In this document: positions 15,301-30,300 of the stretch, piece by piece
How positions within the stretch are numbered: the first letter of the stretch is position 1
Layout of the letters: every line of letters starts with the position of its first letter
NCBI GenBank assembly: GCA_002633025.1
Contig: NMRB01000361.1
Location: forward strand, 163,764-227,763
Direction: 5' to 3'
Length of the DNA: 64,000 bases
DNA from: Notospermus geniculatus
Taxonomy: Eukaryota; Nemertea; Pilidiophora; Heteronemertea; Lineidae
Made by a program: the position numbers and the translations under genes
Notes under the pieces: model-generated
Databases searched by the model: none
Seen by the model: the letters and a program-made list of their open reading frames with translations, nothing else
Told to the model about the DNA's origin: nothing

Positions 15301-18300
15301 CAGTTCATGTGGTCTTCAGTATGGGTAGGCCTTTCAGTGGTTACCCTAACAAGTCGTTTAACCCCCCTCGATGTTACATTTTGGTTGTTGGCATCATCAG
15401 ACAGTGAAAGGACATTTAATCATCACAGAGTAAGGACATTTCCTTGAGACACAGAATTCATGACGTTGAAGGGCCATTTCTTTGGACCATTTATCCATCT
15501 TGACACTGAAGAGACACTTATTCAGACCACTTGATTCATGAAAGTGAAAGGACATGGGGCCACTTGATTCATGAAAATGGAAGGACATGGGGCCACTTGA
15601 TTCATGAAAGTGAAGGGACACTTCGTTGGGCCACTTGATTCATGAAAGTGAAGGCATGGGGCCACTTATTATGAAAGTGAAAGGGCGTGGGGCCACTTAT
15701 TATGAAAGTGAAAGGGCGTGGGGCCACTTATTATGAAAGTGAAAGGGCATGGGGCCACTTGATTCATGACTGTGAAGGGACATTTCTTTGGGTTACTTTC
15801 TTATTCATGAAATCCGAGGCACCTTGACCTCAAATGTACAGGCAATAAATTGCTGTTTTAGGCCCTCCACCAGACTTGTGTAACCACAAGAAAGTGCATT
15901 GTTTAGACGTGGCTAAAGGCGTGTTGCGGCTGCTACTTGAAGTTTGATGAATTGAAAAAGTATAGGGCCTGAGGGCTGGTGGATGTATAGGCCTAGTTGC
16001 TGTGCGTCAGCCCTGTGAATGTAGGCGAGGGGCTGGATTTCCACCATGGTACATTTTGTATACCATAGCCAGGCTGCACAATTATCATCAATTGTACAAG
16101 CTTTGAAAAAGAAGATGGTTTGAAATTATTGGGTCAAGACATAAGAAATCAGTCAATTAAAAAAACTTTGATATGTGTACAATGTGATAGTGAATAGGCT
16201 ACAATCATGTCATCAGGACCACATGACTAATCTCACCTCTAAACATTCAACAAGTATGTTCGATGATTCTCCATTCAGAGCAATGCGACAGCAGGAGGGG
16301 TAGTCAATAGTCAATAAAGTACAGCTGTTTCTCAACCACTGTTGAACACGGACTGTCCTGACTGCACAGTGGAAGGTGTGGTAAGTATCTCCTCCCATTA
16401 CATAAGATGTGTGAACACTTGCAATGTGGTGCGTGGATTCACCTCGCCTTCTTGCTACCCCATACTCTATGTTAGAGATGTGATGAGGTGCGATGTGGTT
16501 GGGCAACATTCGAGTAAGTTACAAGCGAGGTGAAATCTGCATTGTGCTATTGTGAGCCGAGCTGAGCATTGTCCAACATGAATATGTCATGTATGTTGCA
16601 AGCTGAGCTTTCCATTGGCACTTTTTAGCACCTGTATATCGAAAATTCAATCAAGTGCATTTCTATTGAGATGATCTTCATGCGTCTAAAGGGAGTCATG
16701 GAAACGCCTCGATATAAATATCTAGATCAACTAAATTCAGCATGAGATTTTGCATGCTGAAATGCTCAAATGGAAAGCTACTCAATAGAAATTACTAAGT
16801 CAGGATCAGAGTCCTTGAATTGATAGAGAGGTGCCCTCCTGACAGAACGTCAGGGGCCGTGGTGGGGGATCCTCTGTATTGTTTTGTGATTTCATCTTAA
16901 AGGTAATACTACAACACCTGTATCTCTATGTGTGTTTTCAGGACATTTCCCCGTCAAGATGTCGACAATGACATTGTGTATCATTGCCAAATCTCACTGG
17001 GGTGGAGGTTTCTGTTACCTTGGATACAACCCATTCACGCAAAGAATTGAAAGACCAGTTTTATTGAGAGCAGGATCCAGAGGATCTGAAGTTGGTCCTC
17101 TCCCAAAGACTTTGCAGTTGTATGTTGGATACTGGTACATATTCACCCTGAATTACTGGCCAAGACACTACCAGCCAACACTACCACATTTCAATAATGA
17201 TCGACTGGTTGGACCTTCTATACAAATGATATATTCATTGTTGCCGGGGATACCGTTGTATGCAATTCTATGTCCCCTTGCTCAATGTACATTACATCAT
17301 ATTGTCCACTCTTCCTACATGTATGGTGTTGACAAAAAATATGTCAATGGGGGAACAGATTGTCCATCGGTCGGGATACTCCACTGTAGGAAAGACCAGC
17401 TGAGAACTTATAAAGAAGGCATAAAAACAAGGATCATGATACATGTAAGAGACAGATCAACAGACACAGATTACCAGTATGACTTTTGTTATAAAGGTGA
17501 TGAAGAACCAGCAGCTGTAATGGCTTTCATCAATGACTTTAACCACATCTATCGCCCAGATGAACCAGTTCTTGTGGTCTTAAGTATGGGTAGGCCCTTG
17601 AGCCATTTCCGTGACTATTCATTTAATCCCCCACGGTGTTACATTTTGGTTGTTGGCATCATCAGCTGCAGACAGTGAAAGGACATCAAACAGTACAATC
17701 ATCGTTCTGCTGTTTGCTAAAGTGATTAGGGGGACAATAGGCTAATAACGCCACACAATGGTCGGAAAAAGCCGATGTGATCTTCGGTATATAGTATCAA
17801 CGTCAGGACTGTGTTCACCACTTACTTTTCATTGAAGGGTTGCACTCCTTTTGCTTTGAAGGCCAATGTCATTTATCAATTCACCTGCCTGCGTGATGCA
17901 GACATTTCCTACATAGGGAAAACAAAAAGACATCTGTCCATCAGGGCAAAGGAGCACCGCACCTCTCCAACACATAGACTCCTGTCTGACCTGTTGTAAG
18001 CCAAAGTCAAATCATGATTGCTACTCAATCATTGACACTGGTAGGTCTGATTTCGATTGTTTAATTAAGGAGGCCCTCCACATCAAAATTGCTCAACCTT
18101 ATCTGAACAAACAACTGTTTGCAAGTGGTTCATTTTTCACACTCCAGGTGTTCTAATCCATGTCAATAGTTGTGTAATTACGGTACCATATCAATAAGCT
18201 TTTGTATTGTATGTCCATATAACTGTACTCGTACATATTAGAATTCGTTTTGTTCCTGACGAGGAGCCATGGTGCTCGAAATGCATTGAGAAGTTGTAAA

Positions 18301-21300
18301 TAAAGATGTTTTGTTCGTTGCAAAATGAAATTCATGATCATTGCTGCCTTTCTATGGCTACTAGGATACTTGGACTCTCTGCCAAAGTACATCTTGTTGG
18401 TCATATTTCTGCATCAAAATTTTGGAAATTTGGAAATATTGTAATTGCGTAATAGCTCATCAGAAAAAGTCCTAAAAATCAACATTTTTATTTCGTAATT
18501 TTTTTGTGACTTTTGTTGCAGTTTTGATAGAGTGGAACTTTCTAAGGATCATGGACTTTGTTTCATCAAAATCTGTTGAGTTGTTGCTGAGATATTTGAG
18601 ATTATCAAAATTTCGATAATTTGAGATTTTTCAATGTTTCACAAAATGTTGATACCAGAAGGCAGAGTTCACATAAAAATGAAGAAGTATGAAATTTTGG
18701 AACTTTTAGCCAAAACTGGTTAGAAGTTTAGTATGTTTTTCAAAATATCAATATTTTGATACTTTGAAAAATACACAATATTTCTGCCCAGTTACGGCAA
18801 AAAGTTCCAAAATTTTGTAAATCCATATTCTGAGGTTAGCTTTATCCAATGGCATCAAAATTTCCTACAAAACACGAAAATCTCAAATTATCAAAATTTT
18901 GATAATCTCAAATATCTCAGCAACCACTCAACATATTTTGATGAAGCAAAGCCCAAAATCCTTAGAAAGCTCCACTCTATCACATCTGCAACAAAAATTT
19001 CAAAAACATTACATAATAAAAAGTTTGATTTTTTAGTCTTTTTCTAATGAGCTATTACATAATTACGATATTTTCAAATTTCCAAAATTTTGATGCAGGA
19101 ATATGACCAATAAGGTGTACTTTCATATGGAACAAACCGTGTCCAAATCGGCCCAGTAGTATTTGAAATATTCAACTTTATCAGGAGTAGATAAACTAAT
19201 GTCCATGACTGTACATGTTACCTGAACTAATCATCTTTTAAACTATCATAACGCAATCCTCTTCAAACTTTTCAAATGCGAAGAATCTCCCTATCATTAT
19301 CATTATCATGTTCACCTTAAAACCTAGATATCTTTATTGGCAATTGGTCTTTTTCGATGATTTTTTCACTAAAATACAGCGGAAAGTTAATCAAATTCAG
19401 TCACCCTCGAAATGGCCGGTTATCTAATTCCGAAGGTGGAGAAAAACGTAGGAACAATTGTTTGGGGAAATGCGATATGTATTATACATGGCGCTGCACT
19501 TTGAGAGCTGTGTGGAAAAGATGATTGCCTTCAAGGAGCTCAGCGTGCATACCGAACAAAAAAAGAGAACAATGGCAAACAATGGGGGCGTGGTATTGTG
19601 GTCACAGCGATTAGGGCCGTGCTCGCTCCTTCTCAATAATACCTCCATGATCAGACGGTGAAAGGACATTTCCTTGAGACACAATTATTCATGACCTTGA
19701 AGGGCCATTTCTTTGGACCATTTATCGATCACGACACTGAAGAGACACTTATTCGGACCACTTGATTCATGAAAGTGAAAGGACATGGGGCCACTTGATT
19801 CATGAAAGTGAAAGGACATGGGGCTACTTGATTCATGAAAATGAAAGGACATAGGGCCACTTGATTCATGAAAGTGAAGGGACACTTCGTTGGGACACTT
19901 GATTCATGAAAGTGAAAGGGCATGGGGCCACTTATTATGAAAGTGAAAGGGCGTGGGGCCACTTATTATGAAAGTGAAAGGGCATGGGGCCACTTGATTC
20001 ATGACTGTGAAGGGACACTTCTTTGGGTTACTTTCTTATTCATAAAATCCGAGGCACCTTGACCGCAAATGTAGGCAATAAATTGCTGTTTTAGGCCCTC
20101 CACCAGACTTGTGTACCCACAACAAAGTGCATTGTTTAGACATGGCTAAGGGCATGTTGCGGCTGCTACTTGAAGTTTGATGAATTGAAAAAGGGCTGGT
20201 GGATGTATAGGCCTAGTTGTGCGTCAGCCCTGTGAATGTAGGCGAGGGGCTGGATTTCCACCATGGCACATTTTGTATACCCTATAGCCAGGATGCACAA
20301 TTATCATCAATTGTACCAACTTTGAAAACGAAGATGGCATGAAATTATTGGGTCATGACATAAGAAATAAGTCAATTAAAAAAAAACTTTGATATGTGTA
20401 CAATGTGATAGTGAATAGGCTACAATCATGTCATCAGGACCACATGACTAATCTCACCAAAACATTCAACAAGTACCGGTATATTCAGTGATTCTCCATT
20501 CAGAGCAGCAGGAGTCAATAAAGTACTGCTGTTTCTCAACCACTGTTGAACACGGACTGTCCTGACTGCACAGTGGAAGGTGTGGTAAGTATCTCCTCCC
20601 ATTACATAAGATGTGTGAACACTTGCAATGTGGTGCGTGGATTCACCTCGCCTTCTTGCTACCCCATACTCTATGTTAGAGATGTGATGAGGTGCGATGT
20701 GGTTGGGCAACATTCGAGTACAAACGAGGTGAAATCTGCATTGTGCTATTGTGAGCTGAGCATTGTCCAACATGAATATGTCATGTATGTTGCAAGCTGN
20801 TTTGGGTACCCGGTAATCCCTTTCCAACAGTGATGTGACCTCACCTAGGCACATCATACGACGTTGAGTAGCGAAGACTTCAAGCATCACACGCAACGTC
20901 ATGGCGGGACGTAACGTCACGATCAAACAATTTTTTGCAAACTTTTTTCTTGAAAAATGTTATTTGCAGTGATGGTGGATATTTTTCGTTGTGGTTTTGG
21001 TGTACGATGAAAATAAAACTGCCCTCGTGAGCGATCCTCGTCACCCAGATAGCACTCGTTGATTTTCTCCGGCCTTCGTCCTGCGGTCTCGGGCTTTCAA
21101 GGCCGGAGAAAATCAACTCGTGCAATCCGGGGCAGTTTTCTTATTTTGTTATCTTTTATTATATTCACTTGATCAAAGCCAAGGACAGGGTGTCTGGATG
21201 TGAAGTGAGGAGAGTCAGACAGGCTGCACTGACTCACTGCAGACACCATTGGTAATGTGTGCTGGTGAAACTGGTGGACGAGGTTGAAAATGATTCATCA

Positions 21301-24300
21301 AAACAGATCCAGGAAGGAATCAATCACGCGCACTGCAACTGTAAATTAGACTCATGGCATGCATGGACATGCATCGATGCAATCGTGGGTGCAGATGCAT
21401 GATGCATTGCGTGAGGACAACATTTTCCCAGAATTGAACAGTGTGTTTTATTTACAAAAGTCGGACTTCAAAGACCCCACCAAAATCAATGTTTATGGTA
21501 ATACAGCACTTCCTATTTGGGTTACACACAGTCGAAGACGAATTGGGGTCAATTCTGGATTCAATTTTTTCATGATGGCTATTTTGGGCACATGGGTGTT
21601 TTGGACACATTTGTTCTCAAGAAGGAATTTGGGCACACGCTTTTTGCTATGACATTAAATGTCGTATGGAGGGTGCCATCGAAAGGCCTGCCTATGAGGA
21701 ACCGGAGGAACTAACGTCACGACGTGGCGCTGTGAGCAGTGCGACCGAAGTTTCTTTTTTCTAACGTTATTTCCATTTATTTCTGGCGTGAAAATCACCC
21801 TTTCGTTTCGGTCACATGGCATTAAATTTACACCATCTTGTAGCAGATGAAAATGTCTGCAATTTTGCAATGCTTTTTTCCTTAAAATGAAGACATAGAT
21901 GTCGATTTCGGCAACGTCTTTATCTCATTTTTTCTGTAGAAAATGTACAGCGGATTTTTTCATGACGTAGCGTCAACACATAAAACGACGTCAATGACGT
22001 CATTTCGGTTGCACTGCTCGCAGCGCCGACCTGTCGGGATTTCCGGCACGCGGGTTCCTCATTGACAATGTTATTCGGCTATCCGTATTTTTTGTAATTA
22101 CACACTTGTATCTCTGTGTGTGTTTTCAGGACACTTTCCCATCAAGATGCCGACGCTGACATTGCTTATCGTTGCCAAATCCCACTGGGATGGAGATTTC
22201 TGTTACCTCGGCTACAACCCAGCCACGCGAAGAATTGAAAGACCCGTTTTCATGAGAGCAGGATGCCTGGCTCACGAAGAAGTAAAAGCAGAACATTTCC
22301 CAATTCCATTGTATGTAGGAACTTGGTACAAATTCACCATGAATGACAAACCAAAGCATTTCATGCCAACACTACCACATTCCAATAATGATCAGCTGGT
22401 TGGACCTAACATAGACGACATACAAAAGATAAAATCACAGATGCCGTCGATGACGTTATATGAGATTCTATATCCCGTTGCACAGTGTAATATAGATAAT
22501 ATTTTCCAACCCTCGTATGTCTTTCGCAAAAAATATGTCATTGGGGGAAGGGACTGTCCATCCGTTGGTATACTCCAATGTAGGAAAGACCAGCTAAGTA
22601 CGTACCAACAACCGGGCAGAAGACGACCAAGGATTGTCATAAGAGACCGAGGCAAAGATTACGACTTTCCTTATACAGGTGTAAAACCAGCTGCAGTCAG
22701 GGCTTTCATCAAAGACTTTCGCCATATCTGTCACCCAGATGAACCAGTTCTTGTGGTCTTCAGTATGTGTAGGCCCTTCAGTGGTTACCCTGACAATCCA
22801 TTTTCCCCCCCACGATGTTACATTTTGGTTGTACGTATCATCAGAGGGCGGTCCGGTAAAAGAACATGCACTTAGTAACCACAACTCAGTCTTTTCTGGT
22901 CTCTCCAACTGAAAAGTGCCTGAGGAAGACCCCGGTTGGGGTCGAAAATTCGCAAGTTCTGGAAGCTGACTTCTTGATATTTACCACCTTGTGTGTCAAT
23001 TTTTGTGCTTTCTTCTTTGGATTTAGTAACCACAACAATGTGCATTAGTCGTGGAGCCACTGGCTGTGTCTTGGCTGAGCTTCTTGATATCTGGACTTGT
23101 CCAGACCTCAACAAGAAATGTGTTTTACATTAAAACACAGTCATGACAGTAGGCTACGTGTAGTGGCTGCTACTTGAAGTTTGAATTGAAAGAGTATTCA
23201 TCGTTTCCACGACGTAACTCCGACAGTGTCTGCCATTGCTGACGTCGCCATAATGACGCAAAGGTGGTGGGCAAAATTCATTGCTTTGCTGAAGAAAGCT
23301 GGTGGGCAAAACGCGCAACATCATGTAGGCCTGGGCCTACGTCATGGACACGATGAATAGGGCCTGGGGGCCGGTGGACATACAGGCCTAATTTCTGTGT
23401 GTCAGCCCTGTGAATGTAGGCCAGGGGTTGGATTTCCCCCGTACCCTAAATATATCCCCACATAGTGGGTTTAAATTGTCGTCAATTGTACAAGCTTTGA
23501 AAAAGAAGATGATACGAAATTATTGGGGCATGACCTAAGAAATCAGTCAATTGAATTGTTTTTTTTAATATGTGTACATTCTGATAGTGAATACAATCAC
23601 ATCTTCTGAACATGACCGACTTTATCTCTAAACATTCAACAAGATGTATATTCGATGATCCTCCATTCAGAGCAATAATCATGTGACAGTTGGAGTTAAT
23701 GACTGTTTCTCAATCACTGTTGAAGACAGACTGTCCTGACTGCGCGGTGGAAGATATGGTACGTACCTCCTCCGATTACGTGAAATGTGTCACACTTGTG
23801 ATGTGGTGTATGGCGGATTCACCTCACCTTCTCCCTGTGTTACACCGGTACTCTTATTGTTCAGAGATGTGATGAGGCGTGATGCGGTTGGGCAACATTC
23901 CGGAGAGTACAGGCGAAGTGAAATCTACTAACTTTATGCTACACCATGTGTGTGCACCTTCAGTTGAAGAAAAACTTGCCCTTGCTTGTACATGTATGTT
24001 CAGTCAGAGAGTAGGACGAGATCTCCAGCATTTGCCCCTCCTCAAGTGAGCAAAGGGTTGCCCAATACGTGATGGTAATGTAACTTTGACCTGAGCAGAG
24101 CTGAGCATTGTTTAACTCGACTATGTTGCAAGCTGAGGCGATCACAGCAGATGATTAAAGTGGCACTGTATTCTTTCCATCCTGCACAAATAACCCACAT
24201 TAGGGGNGAGGTTGAAATGAATAGAAATGACCAGTTTGGGACTGAACATTGGTGTCCTGATTAGAGAGGTGTCCTCCTGGCAGAGGTGTCCGTTAAGGGA

Positions 24301-27300
24301 GGTTCCACTGTATATTCCTCCATTCAGAGCAATAATCATGTGACAGTTGGAGTTAATGACTGTTTCTCAATCACTGTTGAAGACAGACTGTCCTGACTGC
24401 GCGGTGGAAGATATGGTACGTACCTCCTCCGATTACGTGAAATATGTCACACTTGTGATGTGGTGTATGGATTCACCTCACCTTCTCCCTGTGTTACACC
24501 GGTACTCTTATTGTTCAGAGATGTGATGAGGCGTGATGCGGTTGGGCAACATTCGGGAGAGTACAGGCGAAGTGAAATCTACTAACTTTATGCTACACCA
24601 TGTGTCGAGTGTGTGCACCTTCAGTTGAAGAAAAACTTGCCCTTGCTTGTACATGTATGTTCAGTCAGAGAGTAGGACGAGATCTCCAGCATTTGCCCCT
24701 CCTCAAGTGAGCAAAGGGTTGCCCAATACGTGATGGTAATGTAACTTTGACCTGAGCAGAGCTGAGCATTGTTTAACTCGACTATGTTGCAAGCTGAGGC
24801 GATCACAGCAGATGATTAAAGTGGCACTGTATTCTTTCATCCTGCACAAATAACCCACATTAGGGGAGACCTCTATTGACGATGCTATTAAACTACCACT
24901 TATCAACATTACCCCATGTAGAGTAATTCTCGTTCCTAGAGTATCTGCATTTGGAGGCCTGTCGAGTGCAAAATCGTGGACGTGTATCCTCTGTGTTAAG
25001 ATATAAGGCTGACCCTAACAATCACCTTTCTCATCATCAGCCAATCATTCTACTCCTTAGTGAGTAACAGGTGTTCTGATTGGTCCATGTTCTTGCACTC
25101 GACTGTGGTGTATGCATTGTATTGCAACCATACAAAAGTCAATCAAATGCATTTCTGAGAGTTCCTCATGCACCAGAATGCAGTCATGGAAACGCCTCAA
25201 AAATAAAGTGTTCTAGATCGATTTTTCAGCACGAAATTCCATGCACTGAAACGTTCCAATGGAAAGCTATCAGTACCCTAAAAATGGAAATGGCTAATTC
25301 AGGATCAGAGTACTGTTGAATTGATAGCAGGTGCCCTGCTGGCGGAGGGTCCAGGTCCTTGTGGGAGACTTCTCTGTATTTTTTGTGATTTCATCTGAAA
25401 GGTACAACACCTGTGTCTCTATGTGTGTTTTCAGGACATTTGATGTCAAGATGTCGACGCTGACATTGCTCATCGTTGCCAAATCACACTGGGATGGAGG
25501 TTTTTGTTACCTCGGATACAACCCAGCCACGCGAAGAATTGAAAGACCTGTTTTATTGAGAGTAGGATCAACGCGATCTAAATCTCAGGAAGAAGCTGGA
25601 CCGTTCCCAAAGAACGTTCCATTGTATGTAGGAACATGGTACAAATTCACCCTGAATGACAGACCAAGACGCTACCTGCCAACACTACCACATTTCAATA
25701 ATGATCGGCTGGTTGGACCTAAAATACAAAGGATATATTCACAGTTGCCGTGGACGACATTATATGAGATTCTATATCCACTTGCACAACGTACGATGAA
25801 TCGTATTTTCCAACCCTCCTGTGTCTTTCGCAAAAAATATGTCAACGAGGGAAAGAACTGTCCATCCGTTGGGATACTCCATTGTTGGAAACACCAGCTA
25901 AGTACGTACCAACAACCGGGCAGAAGACGGCCAAGGATTGTCATAAGAGACACATGGACAGATGAAGATTATGACTTCCCTTACACGGGTGTAAAACCAG
26001 CTGCAGTCAAGGCTTTCATCAATGACTTTCGCCATATCTGTGACCCTGATGAACCAGTTCTTGTGGTCTTTAGTATGTGTAGGCCCTTCTGTGGCTATCC
26101 CAACAATCCGTTTAATCCCCTTCGATGTTACATTTTGGTGGTTCGTATCATCAGAAACTGGTGAAACAGCACAGAGTGAAAGGACTTTTCCTTGAGCCAC
26201 ATTATTCGTGACATTGAAGGGATTCATGAAAGAGAAAGGGCATGAAAATGCATTAAAGTTAATGATACCATTAGTTTAAAGTCACTATATGAAACAGGCC
26301 CCTGGACATGCTGCAGACCTAAGCAGGGACTTTTTCTCATTCGGAAAGTTGTAACCATGGCTTGTGTTCATTTCATAGGGGAGAAATGTTATTTTTTGCC
26401 ATTACATCGTGTGTAAATATACGTATGATGTATGACAAATTCATAAAGAGACACACACCACTTGTTATTCCTTCACCGAACGGATTCAATGAATCCAAGT
26501 GTGAGTAAATCAACAGCTGCCTAAAAAATAATGTTCATGAATGAGGTCAACTATTGTGGGCACCAGATATGGCCGAGACAGATTTGCGTAACCGTCTAGG
26601 AAAACCTGTCGGATGTCACTGTATGATCAACAGAATGTAGCTAAAAATGCCCAACAGTAAAAATGCCTATACATGTAGTTAATGCTGCCACAGTAAAAAT
26701 GCCCTCTTTGGAAAGTAGGTAAAAATGCCCAGTCAGAAACACCCGGTAGGTGAAAACTGGTAATTCAGATAAACGAAATCTTTAGGCAAAGAATCCATTC
26801 ACGCGATTTTCGAACGGCAGGTCGCTCGAAAGCATTGTTTGTTTCCGCCGCGTTGGTCCTGGACAAAGGATGCGACATCGCGCAGCACGAAAATCGCGTG
26901 AATGGAAAGGTTTACTTGGATGACTGGTATTGGTAATTTAGATGGAGAAAGAGTCTTTAGTAGCTAATCAGGGTCGGGTTACCTTGACCTCAGGTAAATC
27001 AAAGATTTTGTCTTTAGTGGGTATTTGGTGTCAGGTTTACCTTGACAACTCAAATTGAAATGTATACAGATAGTCCTCGGTAGCCAGTCAGAGTCAGGTT
27101 TTTCGTTACGACATGCATGTCAACCTCTGAGCCAACTCCCTCTGCAACTTTTGGAAATATTGACATTTTCTCAGACAAACACGACAGAAGTTGTTATTGA
27201 ATCAGCATCAGAGGAACTTTTGTCCAACGTACAGTGTCCTAGCCAGGCCAGTTCCACAGGGCGGTACCACCCTGTTAAAAATTCTGATGAGACGTGACAG

Positions 27301-30300
27301 GTGATAACACAGTCACAGTCTACTTAACAATTTTTAGAAAAATAAGACGTAAGGATATCGGTCAACTGAAAAAAAATCTTTTGAAGTGTATACAATATGA
27401 TAGTGATAGGCCTAGTCATCAGGACATGATTATAATATCATTTATCGGCAAAAACTCAACAAGTATACATACACAGTGATTCTCCATTCAGAGCAATGGA
27501 TATGTGACAGTGGGAGTCAATAAAGTACTGCTCCCATCCACTTTTTAATAAAACGGACTCTCCTGACCGTGCGGTGGAAAGTAATGGTAAGTTGCTAAAA
27601 CCAGACACAGCAAAAACCCAATTCCGGTGCATTTTGCAGGCAGTTCCTGCAAGCCAAGTGGCTTCAACACTTATTTCAATGAAACGTCCAGACAGAAATT
27701 GTTTGGCAAGTGGGCAGACATCACCTGTGCAGACATCACTTTATTGAAATAGTGTTGAAGCCATTGGCTTGTAGGAGCACCAGACTAAAATTAAGTGTTG
27801 AATTCAGGATCACTGTTCTGATTTGGGGATATTCCTCTGTATCTTGTTAGTTTTTTTAAATTTTAAAGTTAGACTACAATATCTAACAGCTGGGTAATTT
27901 TCAGAATATCCCCCTTCAAGATGCCGACAATGAGATTGCTTATCGTTGCCAAATCTCACTGTTGCTGGGACGGAAGCTACTGTTACCTCGGATACAACCC
28001 AGCCACAAAGAGACTTGAAAGACCAATTTCCATCAGAGCCGGATCCGGAAAGAGCTTCCAGTTGCATGTAGGATTTTGGTACAGCTTCGCCCTGAAAGAC
28101 AACCCAGTGCATGATCTGCCAAAAAGTGTACAATTTCAAGGCCTACCACATCGGAATGATAATCAGCTGGTTAAACCTTTTATACAAAGGATACCGGTAT
28201 ACAATTCACAGCTGCCATGGTGGCAGTTGTGGACACAGTTGTATAGGATTCTATGCCCACTTGCACGATATACGATAAATGATATTTTCCACCCGTCCTA
28301 CGTCTTCGACAAAAGGTATGTCACTGAAGGAACAAACTGTCCATCTGTCGGAATACTCCACTGTTTGAAACACCAGCTAACCACATACCAACAACCAGGC
28401 AGAAGACCAAGGATTGTCATAAGAGACAACCAATCATACCAATTTCCTTATACAGGTGAAAAACCAGCAGCTGTAATGGGTTTCATCAATGATTTTTACC
28501 ACCTCCATCGCCCAGATGAACCAGTTCTCGTTGTCTTTAGTATGGGTAGGCCCTACAGAGGTAATCCTGATAATCCGTTTAATCCCCCTCGGTGTTATAT
28601 TTTGGTTGTTGGCATCATCAGATGTTGAAAGGACGTTTTAATAATCATCATGCCAGTGTGACACTTCTTTGGGCCGCTTTCTTATTCATGAAATCCAAGA
28701 GCTGATTTAAATTTCTTTAAAACTTCTCATTTTTTGTCCATGCTTTTGAAATCCGGATTTGTTGAGACCTCAAATTAAGCATGGCCTTTTTCTCGTTCGA
28801 AAAGTTGTAAGGCTTATTTCACTTGACATTGAAGGAACTTATTTTTTGTTATTAATTCATTGTGCGTAAATATATGTATGACTAATTCATAACTGGTCAA
28901 CTTGTTATTTCTTCACCGAACAGATTCAACGAATCCCAACCTCTGCCTCATTCTCAGAATGAGGTCAATATTGAATTGCTAGTATTGATAGAGCTGAGCA
29001 CCAGATGAGACAGATTTGTGTGGCAGTCTACGGAAACCCTGCCCCATGATGTCACTGAATGATCAACAAGGCCTGTGCATTGATCTGCTACTTTTTACCT
29101 GTTACCGTGGAGGTATTATAATCTTTTAATGCTGTTACGTTGTACATTTCAGCTGTTAAACTGGTTGAAATTAATAATATTTGCACTACCGGTATATTAA
29201 AATAAATATGAAAGGGTTTCTTCAAAATACCTACATTTTGAAACTTTGTTCTATTACTCTATGTAGTATACATAATTTGATGCAGAAAGTGCAGTCATGT
29301 TAAATATTATTGGTGAATCTGGGAATAACTTCACACTCAAGCAATTAGAAATGGATAGGCCTTTTCATACATCTCCCGGTGGGGGACCATTTCATTCTCC
29401 CTAAATAAATTTGAAGACAGTTTTGCATAAACTAAGTGTCCTACTATTCAAAGAAAGATAACAGAACAAAGACAAGTAAGGAAATTCAATTGTAGTATTA
29501 AAATGGACTAAATTTTGACCTTGTATTCATGACACAATGATTTCTTACTTCTGCTTGTTTCAATGTTACTCAGTCAACCCTCAAATAGACATTCCCTCAA
29601 CGCTGTTGTAATCCCTATACAAAACATGTACTAATCATTTGTTTACAGTCTCCAAATCCTCCTCACCTTGTATACCCCCAGTCAGAATTTTGCACAAGCA
29701 AACCTTTGTTAACTTTCTCTTTGTTATTCTACAAGTGTTCATATTTTAGCCCTGGATTTTTCCGTCCCTTTTGTTCTTTTAGTTCTCATATCCACTTTTT
29801 GTGCTTGTTGTTTATACTGCATTTTTGTTATTGTTTTCTCCCCTATACCATGTAAACACAGTTTTCCACCAAACATGCCAAACCTGAGGAAGACCAAGTA
29901 AAACACAGTTGATCACGAAAAGATTACAAAATTTCTTTGTTATTTTATTGCTAATCAAAGACACTTCAAAATCTGTTTTTTCCACCAGCCATCAGGTGGG
30001 ATGGCCCAAATTATTAATCAACTGGAAAAACATCACCTGCATTACAGAATGATAGGGTTTCATAAAACTTAATTCCCTGGGGCATTTATTTTTGCAATAC
30101 AAGGGATTCAAGGAGTAATTGGTTTGTCTTAGGGCTGGAAGTATAAACAGCTTTGCCTTGGGTTTTGTCTCAGTCCACATCCTGACTTGAAGGGAACAAC
30201 ATTACAAGCACAGAAAGGTAGGTTTATCATCATCTCCAGTTGAACTTTGACCAAATTCAACATCAGTTGTATTGGGAGTTGGCCTATGCCTACCTGAATG

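Noticed and set aside
14260-20040. Regular satellite spacing that could suggest a CRISPR array
   Set aside because: No unique spacers, imperfect units, and a eukaryotic setting.
20426-20926. 166-codon minus-strand frame, with a copy at 16213-16509
   Set aside because: Antisense to the conserved 5' block; present twice only because the block is duplicated, and it contains the N at 20800.
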